A stretch of 30,234 bases of DNA from JAFTYO01 sp045644765 (GTDB lineage: Bacteria; Pseudomonadota; Alphaproteobacteria; RF32; CAG-239): the NCBI GenBank assembly GCA_045644765.1, contig JAZRHM010000006.1:1-30234 (forward strand), given 5' to 3'. Numbering within the stretch: position 1 is the stretch's first letter; the number at the start of each line of letters is the position of its first letter. Made by a program: the position numbers and the translations under genes. The notes under the pieces are model-generated. The model was given only the letters and a program-made list of their open reading frames with translations, did not search any database and was not told where the DNA came from. Shown in pieces: positions 23,857 through 30,234 of the stretch.

Positions 23857-24684
23857 ATGGCAAAAAAACTTATACCGATGGCAATCTGTTATGATTTTGA
23901 CGGAACATTATCTCCGGGAAATATGCAAGAATATGGGTTTATTAAAGAGCTTGGAATTACGCCAAGAGAATTTTGGGACAGATCAAACACCTTGGCAAAA
24001 ATGAAAAAAGCAGACGATATTTTAGCATACATGAAAGTTACGATAGATGAAGCAAAGAAACGTAATTTATCCATAAAACGGGAAGATTTTATGGAATATG
24101 GTAAAAATATAAAGTTATTTAAAGGTGTTGAAGAATGGTTTGATCGTATAAATAAATATGCAAAAACAAAAGGTATTAAAATTGAACATTATATTATATC
24201 TTCAGGATTAAGAGAAATACTTGAAGGTTCACCGATAGCAAGTAAATTTACCGAAATTTTTGCATCTTCTTTTTTATATGATGAAAATGGAGCAGCTGTT
24301 TGGCCTGCAATTGTGCTAAATTATACTTCTAAAACACAATATATGTTCAGAATAAACAAAGGATGCTTAGATGTTACCGATACGGAAGGAGTTAATAAAC
24401 ACATTGACAGATCTTGTCGTCCGATGCCTTTTGAAAATATGATATATATAGGCGACGGAAGTACGGATATTCCGTGTATGGCAATGCTAAATAAGGCAGG
24501 AGGTCATACATTGGCAGTATATGATAGCGGAAAAAAAGAAAGAGCTTCAGCTTTAAATCGTGATGGCAGAGCTCATATGCTGGCACCGGCGGATTATTCT
24601 GAAGGCAAGGGAATAGATAAATTTGTAAAATCCGTAATGGATAAAATTGTAGCGGATAACAACTTGAAAAAGATTAAACCTTAA
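23857..24684 (+). CDS. HAD-family phosphatase
   Basis: The 275 residues have the four HAD motifs. Motif I is CYDFDGTLSPGN with nucleophile Asp13 and acid/base Asp15. Motif II is HYIISSGLREIL with Ser115. A lysine for motif III lies near 159-168 (TSKTQYMFRINKG). Motif IV is MIYIGDGSTDIPCM with Asp200 and Asp204. The layout, with a helical cap between motifs I and II (about 25-105), is like that of SerB-type phosphatases. It is cytoplasmic, without signal peptide. The natural substrate is not evident; a sugar or amino-acid phosphate is a guess. The gene lies 23 bases after mnmA and is probably cotranscribed. AAGGA lies shortly before the ATG. Confidence 0.85.
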   Translation: MAKKLIPMAICYDFDGTLSPGNMQEYGFIKELGITPREFWDRSNTLAKMKKADDILAYMKVTIDEAKKRNLSIKREDFMEYGKNIKLFKGVEEWFDRINKYAKTKGIKIEHYIISSGLREILEGSPIASKFTEIFASSFLYDENGAAVWPAIVLNYTSKTQYMFRINKGCLDVTDTEGVNKHIDRSCRPMPFENMIYIGDGSTDIPCMAMLNKAGGHTLAVYDSGKKERASALNRDGRAHMLAPADYSEGKGIDKFVKSVMDKIVADNNLKKIKP

Positions 24685-24770
24685 GTTGTGGAATAGCGTT
24701 AAAATATGTTTTGAAAAAAGAGATAAATCGCTTATACAATGTTGTATTGTTAATAAATTTAGGACCTGAT

Positions 24771-25322
24771 ATGAAAAAAATTATATATGTTTTTATGTTT
24801 TTGATGCTATCATTTAATGTACATGCAAGCGAAACCGAAGGTATGTCATGGACAGATAAAGCTAAATATAATTTAAAACAAACTTGGAATTCTGACACTT
24901 ATGATTTGTATGTTCCTTTATATGCGTGGCACAATCGTTTAGCATATGATGATGAACATCTTGAAAAATATAATGAAAATCCTTGGGGAGGAGGTTTCGG
25001 GGTTTCTCGTTATGATTCTGATGGCGATTGGCATGCTCTGTATGCGATGGCGTTTATAGATTCTAACGATTATGTTGAAACAATGTTTGGTTATGCATTT
25101 TTAAAAAATTGGTATTTAAATGAAGCAAAAGACTTCAGATTAGGAGCCGGATTTACTGTTGGTTTAACTCAACGTCATGAATATTCTTATATTCCGGTTC
25201 CGTTACCGTTACCGATGTTTGGTATCGGATATAAAAGGTTAGATATACAAGCTGCGTATGTTCCGGGAATTAAAAATGACGGAAATGTGTTGTTTGTATG
25301 GTCAAAAATCAGATTAAACTAA
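24771..25322 (+). CDS. pagP: Lipid A palmitoyltransferase PagP
   Basis: PagP moves a palmitate from phospholipid to lipid A in the outer membrane. After a signal peptide (about 1-20, ending NVHAS), the 183 residues follow PagP closely: NLKQTWNSDTYDLYVPLYAWHNRLAYD, EKYNENPWGGGFGVSRYD, WHALYAMAFIDS, YSYIPVPLPLPMFGIGY and YVPGIKNDGNVLFVW. Catalytic His54, Asp97 and Ser98 keep the 43-residue His-to-Asp spacing of the E. coli enzyme. The start is the ATG at 24771, after AGGA at 24761 and giving a proper signal peptide; an earlier in-frame start at 24711 would not. The protein ends KIRLN rather than Phe. It lies 13 bases before kdsA, consistent with a lipopolysaccharide role. Confidence 0.95.
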   Translation: MKKIIYVFMFLMLSFNVHASETEGMSWTDKAKYNLKQTWNSDTYDLYVPLYAWHNRLAYDDEHLEKYNENPWGGGFGVSRYDSDGDWHALYAMAFIDSNDYVETMFGYAFLKNWYLNEAKDFRLGAGFTVGLTQRHEYSYIPVPLPLPMFGIGYKRLDIQAAYVPGIKNDGNVLFVWSKIRLN

Positions 25323-25335
25323 AAAGGAGCTTAAA

Positions 25336-26181
25336 ATGGAACAAAAAAAGGTAAAAATCGGAAATTTTGAAATCGGAAACAAATTACCGTTATCACTCAT
25401 ATGCGGTCCGTGTCAGATAGAAAGTCGCGAACACGCAATTATGATAGCTTCTCACATGGTAGAAATCACACAAAAACTTGGGATTAATTATGTGTTTAAG
25501 GCTTCTTTTGACAAGGCAAACAGAACATCAATCAATGGTGCAAGAGGTGTAGGTTTAGAAGAAGGAATGCGCACTTTTGAAGAAATAAAAAAATTATATC
25601 CTAATTTACCGATTGTAACAGATGTTCACGAAGCAGCACAGTGTGAAGAAGTTGCCAAATATGTTGATATGTTGCAAATTCCGGCCTTTTTATGTCGCCA
25701 GACAGATTTGGTTGTTGCTGCTGCTAAAACAGGAAAAGTTGTAAACATAAAAAAAGGTCAATTTTTAGCACCATGGGATGTTAGAAATTTGGTACAAAAA
25801 TCGGTTGATTCCGGAAACGACAATGTTTGCATCACCGAGCGTGGAACAAGCTTTGGATATAACACGTTGGTTGTAGATATGAGAGGTTTTCCTCAAATGG
25901 CAAAAGATACGGGATGTCCTGTAATTTTTGATGCAACTCATTCTGTTCAACAACCGGGAGGAAAGGGAAGTTCAACAGGTGGTCAAAGAGAGTTTGCTCC
26001 TGTTTTGGCAAGAGCTGCCGTTGCTGTCGGAGTTGCTGCAGTGTTTATTGAAACACATGATAATCCGGACAAAGCTTTGTCCGATGGTCCGAATACAATT
26101 CCGTTGTCTGATATGGAACGTGTGTTAACAGAACTTATGGCATATGATAAAATCACAAAATCTATGATATCGGATTATTAA
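25336..26181 (+). CDS. kdsA: Kdo-8-phosphate synthase
   Basis: KdsA joins phosphoenolpyruvate and arabinose-5-phosphate to make Kdo-8-phosphate for the lipopolysaccharide core. The 281 residues show LICGPCQIESREHA, FKASFDKANRTSINGARGVG, VTDVHEAAQ, DMLQIPAFLCRQTDL, FDATHSVQQPGG and IETHDNPDKALSDGPN. Cys26 in GPCQIES marks the metal-dependent class, in which this Cys binds the ion; metal-independent enzymes such as E. coli's carry Asn. Length is typical. AAAAAGGAG lies 6 bases before the ATG. It is the last gene of the rmuC run and is followed by a strong terminator. Together with pagP it shows a Kdo-containing lipid A outer membrane. Confidence 0.97.
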   Translation: MEQKKVKIGNFEIGNKLPLSLICGPCQIESREHAIMIASHMVEITQKLGINYVFKASFDKANRTSINGARGVGLEEGMRTFEEIKKLYPNLPIVTDVHEAAQCEEVAKYVDMLQIPAFLCRQTDLVVAAAKTGKVVNIKKGQFLAPWDVRNLVQKSVDSGNDNVCITERGTSFGYNTLVVDMRGFPQMAKDTGCPVIFDATHSVQQPGGKGSSTGGQREFAPVLARAAVAVGVAAVFIETHDNPDKALSDGPNTIPLSDMERVLTELMAYDKITKSMISDY

Positions 26182-26230
26182 GTGATGCTTTAACTTGGTT
26201 AAATAATGTATTGATTTTATATATGATATT

Positions 26231-26264
26231 AAAAAACACCTCGGCTTTAACCGAGGTGTTTTTT
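26231..26264. terminator. Bidirectional terminator between kdsA and the minus-strand membrane protein gene
   Basis: Arms AAAAAACACCTCGG and CCGAGGTGTTTTTT, 14 bp perfect, enclose the loop CTTTAA. A-run on one side and T-run on the other let it stop both kdsA transcripts and those coming from the convergent gene. Confidence 0.93.
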
Positions 26265-26307
26265 GTGTTGTGGTGTAACATATGGCTTATGCTACCAACT
26301 TTATCTG

Positions 26308-26877
26308 CTATTCTACATAGTCCTTCAAAAATAAAGGTCGAACACAGAGGAAGATAGCTGTTGCCAATAATAAATACATATTATTTTGGCTCATAGCAGG
26401 TTGTAACCCCATCAAATCCATAGCAAAATATGCACTCAAGCTATATAGAATACCTATTCCAGTTAATACATAAGGAATAGATGCCATTATAGAATCTTTA
26501 TACGCTACGTTTTGTTGATGTTCTAAACTGACCACATTATATATCAACAATATAATAAAAGCAGCCAGTAATATTGTTGAACAATACCAAACAACGCAGA
26601 CATATATTCCGAGCAATGCCAAGAAACAGCCTAAGACATTATATCCTTCCTCATATGTATTCATCAAATATGCAATGAGGGAAGGAATATAAAGCGCAAA
26701 CCAAAGAGTTATAGCAAGGCTATCGCATCTCATATATGGTGACACAAACTTAGAGCCAAGCCACATAAGGCCATATTGCATACCGAACCATAACAGTGCA
26801 AAAAGAACATTGATTAATAATACCCCGATTTTCATTTGATTTTTGGGATTAGTGAAAAAATCTTTAATCGTTTTCAT
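26308..26877 (-). CDS. Multi-pass membrane protein, unknown function
   Basis: I do not recognise this 189-residue protein. It has five or six hydrophobic helices (about 15-42, 54-72, 80-98, 100-116, 132-150 and 163-183) and a short basic cytoplasmic-looking N-terminus (MKTIKDFFTNPKNQMK). No signature motif is visible. It converges on kdsA across the bidirectional terminator. The start at 26877 has no clear ribosome site; the in-frame Met15 has none either, so the start is uncertain. A good minus-strand promoter lies about 130 bases upstream, leaving a leader that could fold. Confidence 0.7.
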   Translation of the reverse strand: MKTIKDFFTNPKNQMKIGVLLINVLFALLWFGMQYGLMWLGSKFVSPYMRCDSLAITLWFALYIPSLIAYLMNTYEEGYNVLGCFLALLGIYVCVVWYCSTILLAAFIILLIYNVVSLEHQQNVAYKDSIMASIPYVLTGIGILYSLSAYFAMDLMGLQPAMSQNNMYLLLATAIFLCVRPLFLKDYVE

Positions 26878-27014
26878 AAAACTAAAATCTCGACTTTAAC
26901 GAGCAGAGGTTCTCTCCGGCGGACATTAAGTTTTTAAAATTATGTTTGATTGCTGTTATATCAGATCGGTAAAATAAAACCATAAATATATAACAATGAT
27001 AAAAGAATGAACTT

Positions 27015-27043
27015 ATACTACCGATATTTTTCTCTTTTGTCAA
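27015..27043 (-). promoter_or_regulatory. Promoter for the minus-strand membrane protein gene
   Basis: On the minus strand TTGACA (27038-27043) and TAGTAT (27015-27020) are separated by exactly 17 bases. Transcription would begin near 27008 and give a leader of about 130 bases. Confidence 0.6.
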
Positions 27044-27100
27044 TATTTTTTTATATTCAGATGCAAAACACTATTTTAATGACATTTTTTGCGAGTGAAA

Positions 27101-27217
27101 CGAACACCCATAACTGTCACCGCTCTGAACGAACACCCATTACTGTCACCGCTCCGAACGAACACCCATAACTGTCACCGCTCCGAGCAAAGCGAGGTCA
27201 AGCGGTCTTCGAATTAG
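27101..27217 (+). repeat. 29-bp tandem repeat (three units) ending in a complete hairpin element
   Basis: Units start at 27101, 27130 and 27159, each about CGAACACCCATAACTG followed by TCACCGCTCCGAA, with one or two changes between copies. The last runs into the element at 27174-27217: GTCA, stem CCGCT, inner part, TCA, stem AGCGG, then TCTTCGAATTAG. The first two units hold only the 5' half of the element. Confidence 0.9.
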
Positions 27218-27231
27218 TTTACTCTTTTAAG

Positions 27232-27351
27232 GTTATCCCTGTTTTTGCTTGCAATCCTTATACCTTGTTATCCCTATTTTTTGCTTGCAATCCTTATACC
27301 TTGTCACCCCTATTTTTTGCTTGCAAAAAATTCAAGGGGTCTTCGAATTAG
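27232..27351 (+). repeat. 35/36-bp tandem repeat ending in a complete hairpin element
   Basis: Units start at 27232, 27267 and 27303. The first two read GTTATCCCT, a T-run, GCTTGCAATCCTTATACCTT. The third becomes the complete element 27303-27351: GTCA, outer stem CCCCT with AGGGG, inner hairpin ATTTTTTGC-TT-GCAAAAAAT, then TCTTCGAATTAG. Confidence 0.9.
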
Positions 27352-27360
27352 TTTTAAAAA

Positions 27361-27460
27361 ACGGTAGATGCCTTGACCTTACTCCGTTCGGAGGCATGAC
27401 TTAAACAGGAATCGTCATCGCTCGTTTTCGTTAAGAAAACGTCAGGCGGTATTCGATTTT
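27361..27460. repeat. Compound hairpin unit 1 (minus element, spacer, plus element)
   Basis: A minus-oriented element (27361-27400, outer stem TGCCT/AGGCA read on the minus strand) is joined by the 13-base spacer TTAAACAGGAATC to a plus-oriented element (from 27414, outer stem TCGCT/GGCGG with two G-T pairs, inner stem CGTTTTC/GAAAACG). Confidence 0.88.
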
Positions 27461-27465
27461 TTTCT

Positions 27466-27513
27466 GTCATCGCTCGATTGCGTTTAGCAATCGTCAAGCG
27501 ATCTTCGAATTAG
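27466..27513 (+). repeat. Single plus-oriented hairpin element
   Basis: GTCA, outer stem TCGCT/AGCGA, inner hairpin CGATTGC-GTTTA-GCAATCG, end TCTTCGAATTAG. The outer stem is shared with neighbours while the inner stem differs. Confidence 0.88.
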
Positions 27514-27557
27514 TTTAAAAGAATCTATCATGGCATATGTTGTTGGTTGGTGAAAAT
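27514..27557 (+). repeat. 44-bp direct repeat, copy A
   Basis: Begins TTTAAAAGAATCTATCATGG and links the element at 27466 to compound unit 2. It recurs at 27847-27890 with one substitution (G to A), 333 bp downstream. Confidence 0.9.
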
Positions 27558-27662
27558 CTAATCGGAAGATGCCTTGACCTCACTCCGTTCGAAGGCATGA
27601 CTTAAACAGGAATCGTCATAGCTCGTTTTCGTTAAGAAAACGTCCGGCGATCTTCGAATTAG
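27558..27662. repeat. Compound hairpin unit 2
   Basis: Minus element 27558-27601 (outer stem TGCCT/AGGCA), spacer TTAAACAGGAATC, plus element 27615-27662 (inner stem CGTTTTC/GAAAACG; outer stem TAGCT/GGCGA with one A-G mismatch). Confidence 0.87.
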
Positions 27663-27670
27663 TTTAAAAA

Positions 27671-27775
27671 ATCGGAAGATGCTTGGACCAAACCTTGCGG
27701 TTTGGCAGCATGACTTAAACAGGAATCGTCATAGCTCGTTTTCGTTAAGAAAACGTCCAGCGATCTTTGAATTAG
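27671..27775. repeat. Compound hairpin unit 3
   Basis: The minus element 27671-27714 has a wholly different inner stem, CCAAACC-GCAA-GGTTTGG (read on the minus strand), within outer stem TGCT/AGCA. The same 13-base spacer leads to a plus element (27728-27775) with inner stem CGTTTTC/GAAAACG. Confidence 0.87.
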
Positions 27776-27797
27776 ATAAAAATAAAACATTTAACTT

Positions 27798-27846
27798 GTC
27801 ATCGCTCGTTTTCTTTCAGGAAAACGTCAAGCGATCTTCAAATTAG
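27798..27846 (+). repeat. Single plus-oriented hairpin element
   Basis: GTCA, outer stem TCGCT/AGCGA, inner stem CGTTTTC/GAAAACG with the loop TTTCAG instead of GTTAA, end TCTTCAAATTAG. Confidence 0.87.
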
Positions 27847-27890
27847 TTTAAAAGAATCTATCATAGCATATGTTGTTGGTTGGTGAAAAT
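27847..27890 (+). repeat. 44-bp direct repeat, copy B
   Basis: Matches 27514-27557 at 43 of 44 positions. It again links a plus element to a minus element, so a block of roughly 150 bp was duplicated at a distance of 333 bp. Confidence 0.9.
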
Positions 27891-27996
27891 CTAATCGGTA
27901 GATGCCTTGACATCACTCCGTTCGGAGGCATGACTTAAACAGGAATCGTCATCGCTTGTTTTCGTTAAGCAATCGTCCAGCGATCTTCGAATTAAT
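27891..27996. repeat. Compound hairpin unit 4, with hybrid plus element
   Basis: Minus element 27891-27934, spacer TTAAACAGGAATC, plus element 27948-27996. The plus element keeps the outer stem TCGCT/AGCGA, but its inner part joins a left arm like CGTTTTCGTTAAG with a right arm like AGCAATCG, so the inner stem no longer pairs well. Confidence 0.85.
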
Positions 27997-28000
27997 TTTT

Positions 28001-28046
28001 AAATCGGTTGCTCCCTTGACGATTCCTAACGGAATCGAGGGACGAC
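28001..28046 (-). repeat. Last, minus-oriented hairpin element
   Basis: Read on the minus strand: GTCG, outer stem TCCCT/AGGGA, inner hairpin CGATTCC-GTTA-GGAATCG, then an ACCGATTT end. Both stems differ from those of the other elements, yet both pair perfectly. Confidence 0.85.
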
Positions 28047-28218
28047 ATTGTTATGTTTTGCCTTATTTTTTTCATAAAAAACAAATCTAAAAAAACGCTT
28101 TATTTACAACAGCTTAAAATTGTAAAAATAGGAAAAAGTAATTTTTGAGTTTCATTATTTTTCAAGCACTTATGCAAAAGCAAAAACAGTGCACAGAAGA
28201 GAAAAAGGTGCTTGATTT

Positions 28219-28230
28219 AAACGTACGTTT
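28219..28230. promoter_or_regulatory. 12-bp palindrome upstream of adhesin gene
   Basis: AAACGTACGTTT is a perfect palindrome 48 bases before the adhesin start. It overlaps the end of a possible -35 hexamer (TTGATT, 28213-28218), so it could be a repressor site. No binding protein is evident. Confidence 0.35.
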
Positions 28231-28278
28231 TTGTAACATAACACCATATATACTGCAACTATTATAAGGAAGTAAATT

Positions 28279-30234
28279 ATGAATAATTTTATCTCCAAAA
28301 GCAAACTCTTAGCCACAACTGCTATTTGTGCAATTTCTATGTGTGCCAACACGGTCAAAGCTGAATATATTCCAACAAATGGTGATGATTCTGCATATAT
28401 TGTAACTAAAGTAACAGAAAATGATTATTACGATTTTAGATGGTATACAGGCCTCGATGAAAACAATACTCCTACTTTTGAATATTATACATATGCAGTT
28501 AAAGATGTTATACCTAATCAAGCTCTTGATAGTCTATATATACATGAAAACACAGATATTATAAGTAATAATTTTATAGGAATAAGAACTAATGACGCTG
28601 TGATTTACAATAATAATTATTCAATAAATAAGATTTGTAGTGATTTTATTGCTAATTATTATAAAGACGATAGTCTTTTCTCTAGATCAGGAATATACAA
28701 CAAAAATGGTAACATAGAAAATATATCAGGAGATTTTATTAGCAATTATTTAATTTCCATACAAGATTCTCCATATAGTAATTTTGTTGGAGGCGGAGCA
28801 ATTGATAATGCTGTTTTGGGAACTATAAAAAATATCAGTGGAAACTTTATCAATAACTATGTTTACGAAGAATCTAATACAGCTCGCGGAGGTGCAATAG
28901 CTAATAGTAGTGATTATGATCCACAATATATAGGAGGAACAATAGAAACTATAAATGGTCAATTTATAGGTAATTATGCTAAAAGCTATGGATTCTATGG
29001 AGAACCATATTGTAACCCGATGGGTGATGCTAAAGGTGGAGCTATTTATAATAGCGGAAAAATAGTTAATATAAGTGGAAAATTTATTGATAATTATACA
29101 AATGCAACTAATGACGCCAATGGCGGTGCAATTTATAATGAAAGTAATAGCACCATAGAATCTATAACCGGAGATTTTATGGGTAATTATGCAACTTCAA
29201 CAACTTCAGAAGCCTATGGTGGAGCTATTGGTAACGGAGCAATAATAGATATAATAATAGGAAGCTTCATTGATAACAGTGCAATTTCAACCAGTGGTGG
29301 TGCCGAAGGTGGAGCTATTTGGAATTATGGTACAATATCATCTATAACCGGAGATTTTATCGGCAATAGTGCAACTTCAACTAATGGTTCTGCCTCCGGT
29401 GGAGCTATTTATAAAGGTAATGAAATTGGAATTATAACTGGGAATTTTCTTGATAATTATGCTAGAACTGAAAGCGGAAATGCTCAAGGAGGTGCAATTT
29501 ATGGTAATGCGACTATATATGGGCAATTTAAAAATAATTATGCAGAAACATCTACTGGTTCTGCTTATGGTGGAGCAATATATGCGTTCACAAGCGGTCT
29601 AACAGATAGTGTTGATTTAGGCAGTCCATCTTTTTTTAACAATTATGCTAAATCAAAAACCGGAAACGCTCAAGGTGGTGCTTTGTATTTATCTGGTAGA
29701 CCTTTTTCTATTAAATCAGATGGTTCAACCCCTGTTATATTTAAGGGTAACTATGTTGAAGATAAGGATGGTAAAAGATATGAGGCTATTTACTTATCAG
29801 ATAAATATGTTTGGGGTTCTTCATCCGGAAAAGGTAGTTTAGATTTTGTTTCTATCAATGATGCTTCATATATATTGTATGATTATATTAACAGTGATAA
29901 TACAGGTGTTATCAACCTTACTGGAGATGGAACGGGAACATTTAATCTGTATAACAACATACAAAACCAAAAAGACATTAATTTCCAAAATAAATATGTC
30001 ATGAATATGATATCGCCTGATGATATTCATTCTGATGCGTCAAAATATAGCTACATTCAGGCGCAAAACGTCAATATCAATGCGGCATTGCAGATGATGC
30101 TTGATGTAGATTTGGAAAATGCGGAAATGGACCGTTTTGAAGCTGACAATTTCACAATTTCCGCTACCGGTTCAATTGATGTAACTAAGTTTAACATCGT
30201 AACTGATGTAACAGGAGATATCGGCACAACAACC
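28279..30234 (+). CDS. Large Pmp-like autotransporter adhesin, 3' end outside window
   Basis: The frame is open from the ATG at 28279 (AGGA at 28267-28270) to the last base, 652 codons, without a stop. Residues 1-28 are a signal peptide (SKSKLLATTAICAISMCANTVKA). Between about 28780 and 29700 the protein carries ten GGAI/GGAL motifs (GGAIYN, GGAIDN, GGAIWN, GGALYL), alternating with FxxN motifs (FISN, FINN, FIGN, FIDN, FLDN) in units of about 30-40 residues. This GGA(I/L)+FxxN pairing is the hallmark of chlamydial polymorphic membrane proteins and predicts a beta-helix passenger that is secreted and displayed. From about 29900 the sequence changes to non-repetitive, less AT-rich DNA. The barrel domain should lie beyond the window. 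It is probably an adhesin; binding partner unknown. Confidence 0.88.
   Translation, partial: MNNFISKSKLLATTAICAISMCANTVKAEYIPTNGDDSAYIVTKVTENDYYDFRWYTGLDENNTPTFEYYTYAVKDVIPNQALDSLYIHENTDIISNNFIGIRTNDAVIYNNNYSINKICSDFIANYYKDDSLFSRSGIYNKNGNIENISGDFISNYLISIQDSPYSNFVGGGAIDNAVLGTIKNISGNFINNYVYEESNTARGGAIANSSDYDPQYIGGTIETINGQFIGNYAKSYGFYGEPYCNPMGDAKGGAIYNSGKIVNISGKFIDNYTNATNDANGGAIYNESNSTIESITGDFMGNYATSTTSEAYGGAIGNGAIIDIIIGSFIDNSAISTSGGAEGGAIWNYGTISSITGDFIGNSATSTNGSASGGAIYKGNEIGIITGNFLDNYARTESGNAQGGAIYGNATIYGQFKNNYAETSTGSAYGGAIYAFTSGLTDSVDLGSPSFFNNYAKSKTGNAQGGALYLSGRPFSIKSDGSTPVIFKGNYVEDKDGKRYEAIYLSDKYVWGSSSGKGSLDFVSINDASYILYDYINSDNTGVINLTGDGTGTFNLYNNIQNQKDINFQNKYVMNMISPDDIHSDASKYSYIQAQNVNINAALQMMLDVDLENAEMDRFEADNFTISATGSIDVTKFNIVTDVTGDIGTTT

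Larger units (their letters stand above)
26878..28278. other. 1.4-kb gene-free region holding a modular hairpin repeat array
   Basis: No reading frame here can be supported. Positions 26878-27008 are the leader of the minus-strand membrane protein gene. Positions 27101-28046 are filled with about 13 related inverted-repeat elements in both orientations plus partial tandem copies, described separately. Positions 28047-28278 are AT-rich upstream sequence of the adhesin gene, with a 12-bp palindrome. Confidence 0.85.

Noticed and set aside
27101..28046. CRISPR array
   Set aside because: Repeats lie in both orientations with variable stems, the 29-bp copies are contiguous without spacers, the linkers are repeated rather than unique, and no cas gene is in the window.
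28170..28962. Minus-strand reading frames opposite the adhesin start
   Set aside because: They are short, lack ribosome sites and lie opposite a long frame with a signal peptide and repeats; they are shadows of AT-rich coding sequence.

Overview
The window looks like chromosome from an uncultured, low-GC, Gram-negative alphaproteobacterium, probably host- or gut-associated. Evidence for Gram-negative: kdsA (Kdo synthesis), pagP (outer-membrane lipid A acylation) and two large autotransporter-type surface proteins. Evidence for Alphaproteobacteria: an RpoH-type promoter of alphaproteobacterial form before dnaK, a SAM-II-type riboswitch before metK and an ScsB/DsbD-like protein. The lineage is inferred from these features, not from a marker-gene tree.

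Layout. 1-919: C-terminal beta-barrel end of an autotransporter, then a terminator. 1153-1238: tRNA-Leu(GAG). 1288-5959: CorA-type metal channel, a small membrane protein, a convergent ScsB/DsbD-like protein that has lost its thioredoxin cysteines, and YqgE/AlgH. 6002-8034: dnaK with its own heat-shock promoter and terminator and no dnaJ beside it. 8050-9434: membrane-anchored flavodoxin and an esterase. 9519-10371 (minus): TerB-like protein translationally coupled to an unknown protein. 10518-12305: unknown 595-residue protein. 12302-20151 (minus): metK under a SAM-II-type riboswitch, then a 1843-residue protein joining an M48-like zinc protease domain to an ABC1/UbiB-like kinase domain, then a nucleosidase-family protein with an Asp-to-Asn change, then an unknown 180-residue protein. 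20347-26181 (plus): a compact run rmuC-murG-mnmA-HAD phosphatase-pagP-kdsA closed by a strong terminator. 26308-26877 (minus): unknown membrane protein. 26878-28278: 1.4 kb without genes, holding about 13 modular hairpin repeats. 28279 to the window end: the start of a large adhesin with chlamydial Pmp-like GGAI/FxxN repeats.

How it fits together. The plus-strand run from rmuC to kdsA mixes envelope building (MurG, KdsA, PagP) with tRNA thiolation and DNA maintenance. MurG and MnmA resemble Firmicutes/anaerobe versions, and PagP is patchily distributed, so part of this run may be acquired. The minus-strand block pairs a SAM-synthesising enzyme with a nucleosidase of the SAH/MTA family around the giant protease-kinase fusion. 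That block is the best candidate here for an undescribed system. The hairpin array is the most striking non-coding signal: outer and inner stems change sequence between copies while pairing is mostly kept.
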